From Hyperoodon ampullatus (taxonomy: Eukaryota; Chordata; Mammalia; Artiodactyla; Ziphiidae): a stretch of DNA of 64,000 nt. The DNA lies in assembly GCA_949752795.1 (NCBI GenBank), contig OX457061.1, positions 34,042,425 to 34,106,424 of the forward strand, written 5' to 3'. Shown here one piece after another: positions 60,318 to 64,000 of the stretch. Made by a program: the position numbers and the translations under genes. Numbering within the stretch: position 1 is the stretch's first letter; every line of letters begins with the position of its first letter. The notes beneath the pieces are model-generated. The model was not told the origin of the DNA and did not search any database. It saw only the letters and a list, made by a program, of their open reading frames with translations.

Positions 60318-60530
60318 GGGCTTCCCTGGTGGCGCAGTGGTTGGGGGTCCGCCTGCCGATGCAGGGGACGGGGGTTCGTGCTCCGGTCCGGGAGGGTCCC
60401 GCATGCCGCGGAGGGGCTGGGCCCGTGGGCCATGGCTGCTGGGCCTGCGCGTCCGGAGCCTGTGCTCCGCAACGGGAGAGGCCGCAACGGTGAGAGGCCT
60501 GCGTACCACAAAAAAAAAAAAACAAAAAAA
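60318..60530 (+). mobile_element. CHR-2 type SINE in ELP1 intron
   Basis: Short CHR SINE, antisense to ELP1. The tail is A-rich with C interruptions. An approximate duplication ACATGGTTTT lies at 60308-60317 and just after the tail. Body slightly more GC-rich than the other copies. Confidence 0.93.
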
Positions 60531-62108
60531 AAACACATGGTTTTCATTATACGTATACACATGCACGGTACACACGTATGACTAGAAATTATTAAATCTT
60601 AATTTTCTTTGCCATACTTTTCTGTACAATCCAGATTTTCTCTACTAATCATAACAGTTTTACAATTTCACATACAATTACTACTCTCTACACCCCCAAA
60701 CAAAATTCTATTGTATATAGACAAAAAGACCACAAGAGGTTGTGCTTATTTAACAATATTGGAAAAGTTTACTTAAATTCAGGGTCAACAAGCCCCATAA
60801 TTTCATGTTAAATAGTAACTAAACTTTCAATGACAACTTATCTGTTTTTAAAAAAGAAACAAGTTCTGAAAATAGTGTATCTTACTTTTAAAAATTAGGC
60901 ATAACTACAATTATATTTGATTCTTAGACTTAACTAAGAATAAATACCAAGTATTGACTTATTGGCAGGAAAGAAATTATTCTGACAAACTGTATGACAG
61001 CAGGACATGACATCTTTCACATTTCCATGTTTGAATTTCACAGCACAGAGAGAGTCATTTCACAAAAACATTTTGAGGGCTTTATCAACTTTCCCAAAGA
61101 CTTCTCTTAATCCTTTGATAGTCAAATCATACTCATTTGAAGTAATTTTGTTATCAATTATAACAAGCCCAATTCGGCCATGATTTAAGCACTACTCTAG
61201 TAAAAGGTTAATCCATTTTATGAAATGGATTACATTTTTGCAGGCTTGCAATCAACCTACATGGTACTGTGTTGCATCTTAACATGAAACAATCAGAAAA
61301 TGCTCCATCAAGTCACTGATCCCCTACTACTACTGTTAGCTGGGAAGGGGCAGGTGAGGAATATTTGAGAGGAACTAATTTTGTGAGTAGCTCATCCGCC
61401 TCTTCTTGAATTATGAGAATTTCTCCTTTCCGAACAATCTACACTTGTGTTCCTACACAGGGACACGGATAATACATGCTCTGATAATGAGGAGCCTCAA
61501 CATTTTAAAGTCTTTAAGGCTCAGCTGGGAAATGGAAGTGCTCTTTAATAAAGCCAACTAGACCACCCTAGAGAAAGGTGTGAGTGAACTTGACCTGAAG
61601 GTCAGCATCAAGCCAGCAGTGAGGAAAAGAGGGGACAGAAATCACAACTGGATTCGACACATTACAAACTAAACAATTACCAAACAGCCTCTGGTCTGAG
61701 ATGAATTGTAGCATCTCAGAAATAAGTGTCCGTTTGGGGACTGATACTAAAGGCAGCTTGCCAGCCTCCAGGAAGAAGGGGATCTAGGGATACAGCAGTT
61801 AACTGTCTGCATATATGAGCTTAGCTGGAACGGAAGGTGGTTAATTTATTCCTGGTAGCAACATAAGCCATGAAAGTTAAACTTGACATGGCTCCCACAA
61901 AGTCTACTTCAAATGTCATCAAAGTGCTCCCACAGTGTAGCACTTAAATGAAAAAATTTCAGAATGTTGCCTCTCACATGCCAGAAATGCAAATAGCACC
62001 AGTAAAAATTGCCACCTTTTCAAAGCTAAAAAGAAGTTGCTATGCTTGATTGATCCACATGAAGGGCGAATACTCGGGCACCAAACTGATCTTTCAAAAG
62101 TTTTTTAG

Positions 62109-62212
62109 GGAATTCCCTGGCGGTCCAGTTGATAGGACTCAGCGCTTTCACTGCCAGGGCCCAGGTTCTTGGTCAGGGAACTAAGATCCCCTGCGGCCAA
62201 AAAAAAAAAGAG
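62109..62212 (+). mobile_element. Short tRNA-derived cetartiodactyl SINE
   Basis: GGAATTCCCTGGCGGTCCAG head, 'gctttcactgccagggccc' body and A-rich tail, the same family as 22176. Inside the ELP1 last intron. Confidence 0.88.
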
Positions 62213-62910
62213 TTTTAAACCAACTTTCAAAAGAAAGCCTTTCGGGCTTTTAACTTTGTTGAGGAATATGTAACCTAATCGATGAGAATCCTCTTCCCCC
62301 AACAAATAAACAAAACATTTTTGGTATAATTCAATAGGAAATGCAGATGAAATGCTAATCTTCTTTGGATTTGTTTTCAAATTATAGTCAATCCTAAGGA
62401 TGACTAAAAAGTTCCAGCTCTTAAGCAAGAAATATGAAAATGTCCCCAAGACACAATGCAAAACTGCCAATAGTCAAAAATGATTCAGATGAATCCTTAA
62501 AATGTACATGCAAATTAGACGGTTTAGACTCAAACTTCAACTGTAATGTGCCTGTATGCATGAGTGTATGCCACTGCACTGACAAGTGTGCATGTCAGAA
62601 CAATTTTTTAAAATTATACATTTAATGTCATGTTGGATTTCCCAGAACCCCACCCAGGATCCCAACACTAAAGGCATTAAACTGATTTTAATAAAGATAC
62701 ACTCTTAGAACTGAGGGAAAATTGTAGTGACTCCCCATTCTCTCCTAATACTACTAACCTTTTCAACACTTACAAAAAGATATTCCTTCTGCTTAGTAAT
62801 GTAATAATTTAGAGTGAAAAAAAAATACTAAGAACAGGGATTGAAGTCTTCTCTTGTTGATAAGAGGCCATGATACCATTTGCAGTAGAATTGGGACCTA
62901 GAACCTAAGT

Positions 62911-64000
62911 ATTGGGTTGGCCAAAAAGTGCCTTTGGTTTTTTTTTTTTTTTTAGTTTCTGCTTTATAACAAAGTGAATCAGTCATACATATACATCTGT
63001 TCCCACATCCCTTCCCTCTTGCGTCTCCCTCCCTCCCACCCTCCCTATCCCACCCCTCCAGGCTGCCTTTGGTTTTTAAGTAAAAATAAAAGACACGTTT
63101 TTCATTTTCACCAAGAACTTTATTGAACAATGTATTCACTCTTTTGTTCCACTACCTTCTGCCATTTTTCAGGCAACTTCATAATTCCATCTTCCCAAAA
63201 CTTTATCTTTTTGAGCAAAGAACTGTTCCAGGTGCCTTCTGTAGTCTTCCAGGGAATTGAAATTTTTTCTATTAAGAGAATTTTGTAAAGACCTAAATAA
63301 ATGGAAATCCGAAGGTGCAATGTCTGGTGAATACAGCGGATGAATCAGAACTTCCCAGTCAAGCTTTTTTGCCTGGTCATCAAAGAAAAATGCAGTCTTG
63401 TGTTGTCCTGATGGAAGATTATGCGTTGACTAATTCTGGATGCTTTTTGTCGAGTGCTGCTTTCAGTTGGTCTAACTGGGAGCTGTACTCGTTGGAATTA
63501 ATCATCTGATTTTCCAGAAGGAGCTCACAATAGAGGACTCCCTTCCGATCCCACCGTATACACAACATCACCTTCTTTGGATGAAGACTGGCCTTTGGTG
63601 TGGTTGGTGGTGGTTTATTTCACTTGCCCCACGATCTCTTCCGTTCCACATTATTGTACAGTATCCACTTTTCATTGCCCATTACAATTTGTTTTAAAAA
63701 TGGAACATTTTCACTATGTTTAAGTAGAGAATCACATGCAGAAATATAGTCAAGAAGGTTTTTTTGCTTAACTTATGTGGAACTCAAACATCAAAGGGAT
63801 TAACATAAACAAGCCGGAGCAAATGATTTTCAGCGCTTGATTTGGATATTTTGAGTGTGTTGGCTATCTCCCGCGTGGTATAATGTTGATTGTTCTCAAT
63901 TAATGTCTCATTTGATTGCTATCAACTTCAACTGGTCTACCTGACTGTGGAGTATCATCCAGCGAGAAATCTCGGGCACGAAACTTCGCAAACCACTTTT
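62911..64000 (-). mobile_element. Mariner transposon (ruminant/cetacean type), inactive, partial
   Basis: The left end begins with a mariner inverted repeat (TTGGGTTGGCCAAAAAGT) next to a TA. On the minus strand, reading from the window end leftwards, there are blocks of a mariner transposase: KWFAKFRARDFSLDDTPQSG, VMGNEKWILYNNVERK, IIFHQDNTRLHF, YSPDIAPSDFHLF and KWQKVVEQKSEYIVQ. Many stops and frameshifts separate them. The first catalytic position reads GNEKW where active mariners have GDEKW. The second catalytic Asp (HQDN) and the third (APSD) are kept. The copy runs past the window edge, so its other end is not visible. It lies in the ELP1 intron. Confidence 0.9.
62943..63063 (-). mobile_element. 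L1 tail nested in the mariner
   Basis: Poly(T) and ~105 bp of L1 3' UTR ('ctttataacaaagtgaatc', 'ccctcccaccctccctatcc') sit inside the mariner. The perfect duplication TGCCTTTGGTTTTT lies at 62929-62942 and 63064-63077, so a very short L1 tail was inserted after the mariner. Confidence 0.93.

Larger units (their letters stand above)
59516..62908 (-). other. ELP1: ELP1 last intron (with SINE insertions)
   Basis: Intronic DNA upstream of the ELP1 terminal exon. An old L1-tail-like phrase lies at about 59850-59930. I searched the minus strand for the preceding exon and saw none. Apart from the SINEs listed separately, the sequence is AT-rich and unassigned. Confidence 0.6.

Noticed and set aside
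59516..64000. Search for the second-to-last ELP1 exon
   Set aside because: No minus-strand segment ending in the required codon phase and resembling the known ELP1 sequence was found. It probably lies beyond the window.

Overview
The window is nuclear DNA of a cetacean, most likely a toothed whale. About ten copies of the short cetacean tRNA-Glu-derived SINE (CHR-2 type) and seven of the longer CHR-1 type are present. Many have intact target-site duplications. Mariner DNA transposons of the ruminant/cetacean type, L1, L2, MIR, MLT1 and hAT fossils are also present. There are no bacterial or viral-genome features. The window is gene-poor.

Genes: three protein-coding loci can be supported, all near the right side. 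ACTL7B (minus, 45778-47031) and ACTL7A (plus, 53009-54316) are intronless actin-like genes of male germ cells, arranged head to head about 6 kb apart. To their right lies the last coding exon of ELP1 (IKBKAP; minus, 59448-59515), coding for the C-terminus of the Elongator scaffold. Its 3' UTR runs leftward and its last intron fills the rest of the window. The order ACTL7B - ACTL7A - ELP1 matches the human 9q31.3 locus, so the left 45 kb should correspond to the edge of the KLF4-ACTL7B gene desert (from memory of the human map).

Layout: 1-8.6 kb holds L2, MIR, SINEs and unassigned unique sequence. 8.6-11.9 kb is an old L1 carrying a DNA-transposon fossil, an RPL36A retropseudogene and two young SINEs. 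12.9-14.0 kb is an isolated GC/CpG-rich island with promoter-like motifs and no gene I recognise. 16.3-23.0 kb contains a ruined class-I endogenous retrovirus between two diverged direct copies of a ~750-900 bp sequence. 23-34 kb is mostly unique sequence, with two L1 3' ends in opposite orientation and one MLT1 LTR. 34.9-39.4 kb is an old L1 split by a younger L1 that carries a twin-priming inversion, itself hit by a SINE. 39.7-45.7 kb is SINE/MIR/MLT1. 45.8-59.5 kb contains the genes. 59.5-64 kb is the ELP1 intron with SINEs and a dead mariner that carries a nested L1 tail.

The best leads are: an identical cAMP-response-element variant 101-102 bp upstream of both ACTL7 start codons; the orphan CpG island; the retrovirus/duplication structure; and the textbook twin-primed L1. 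I found no convincing new molecular system.
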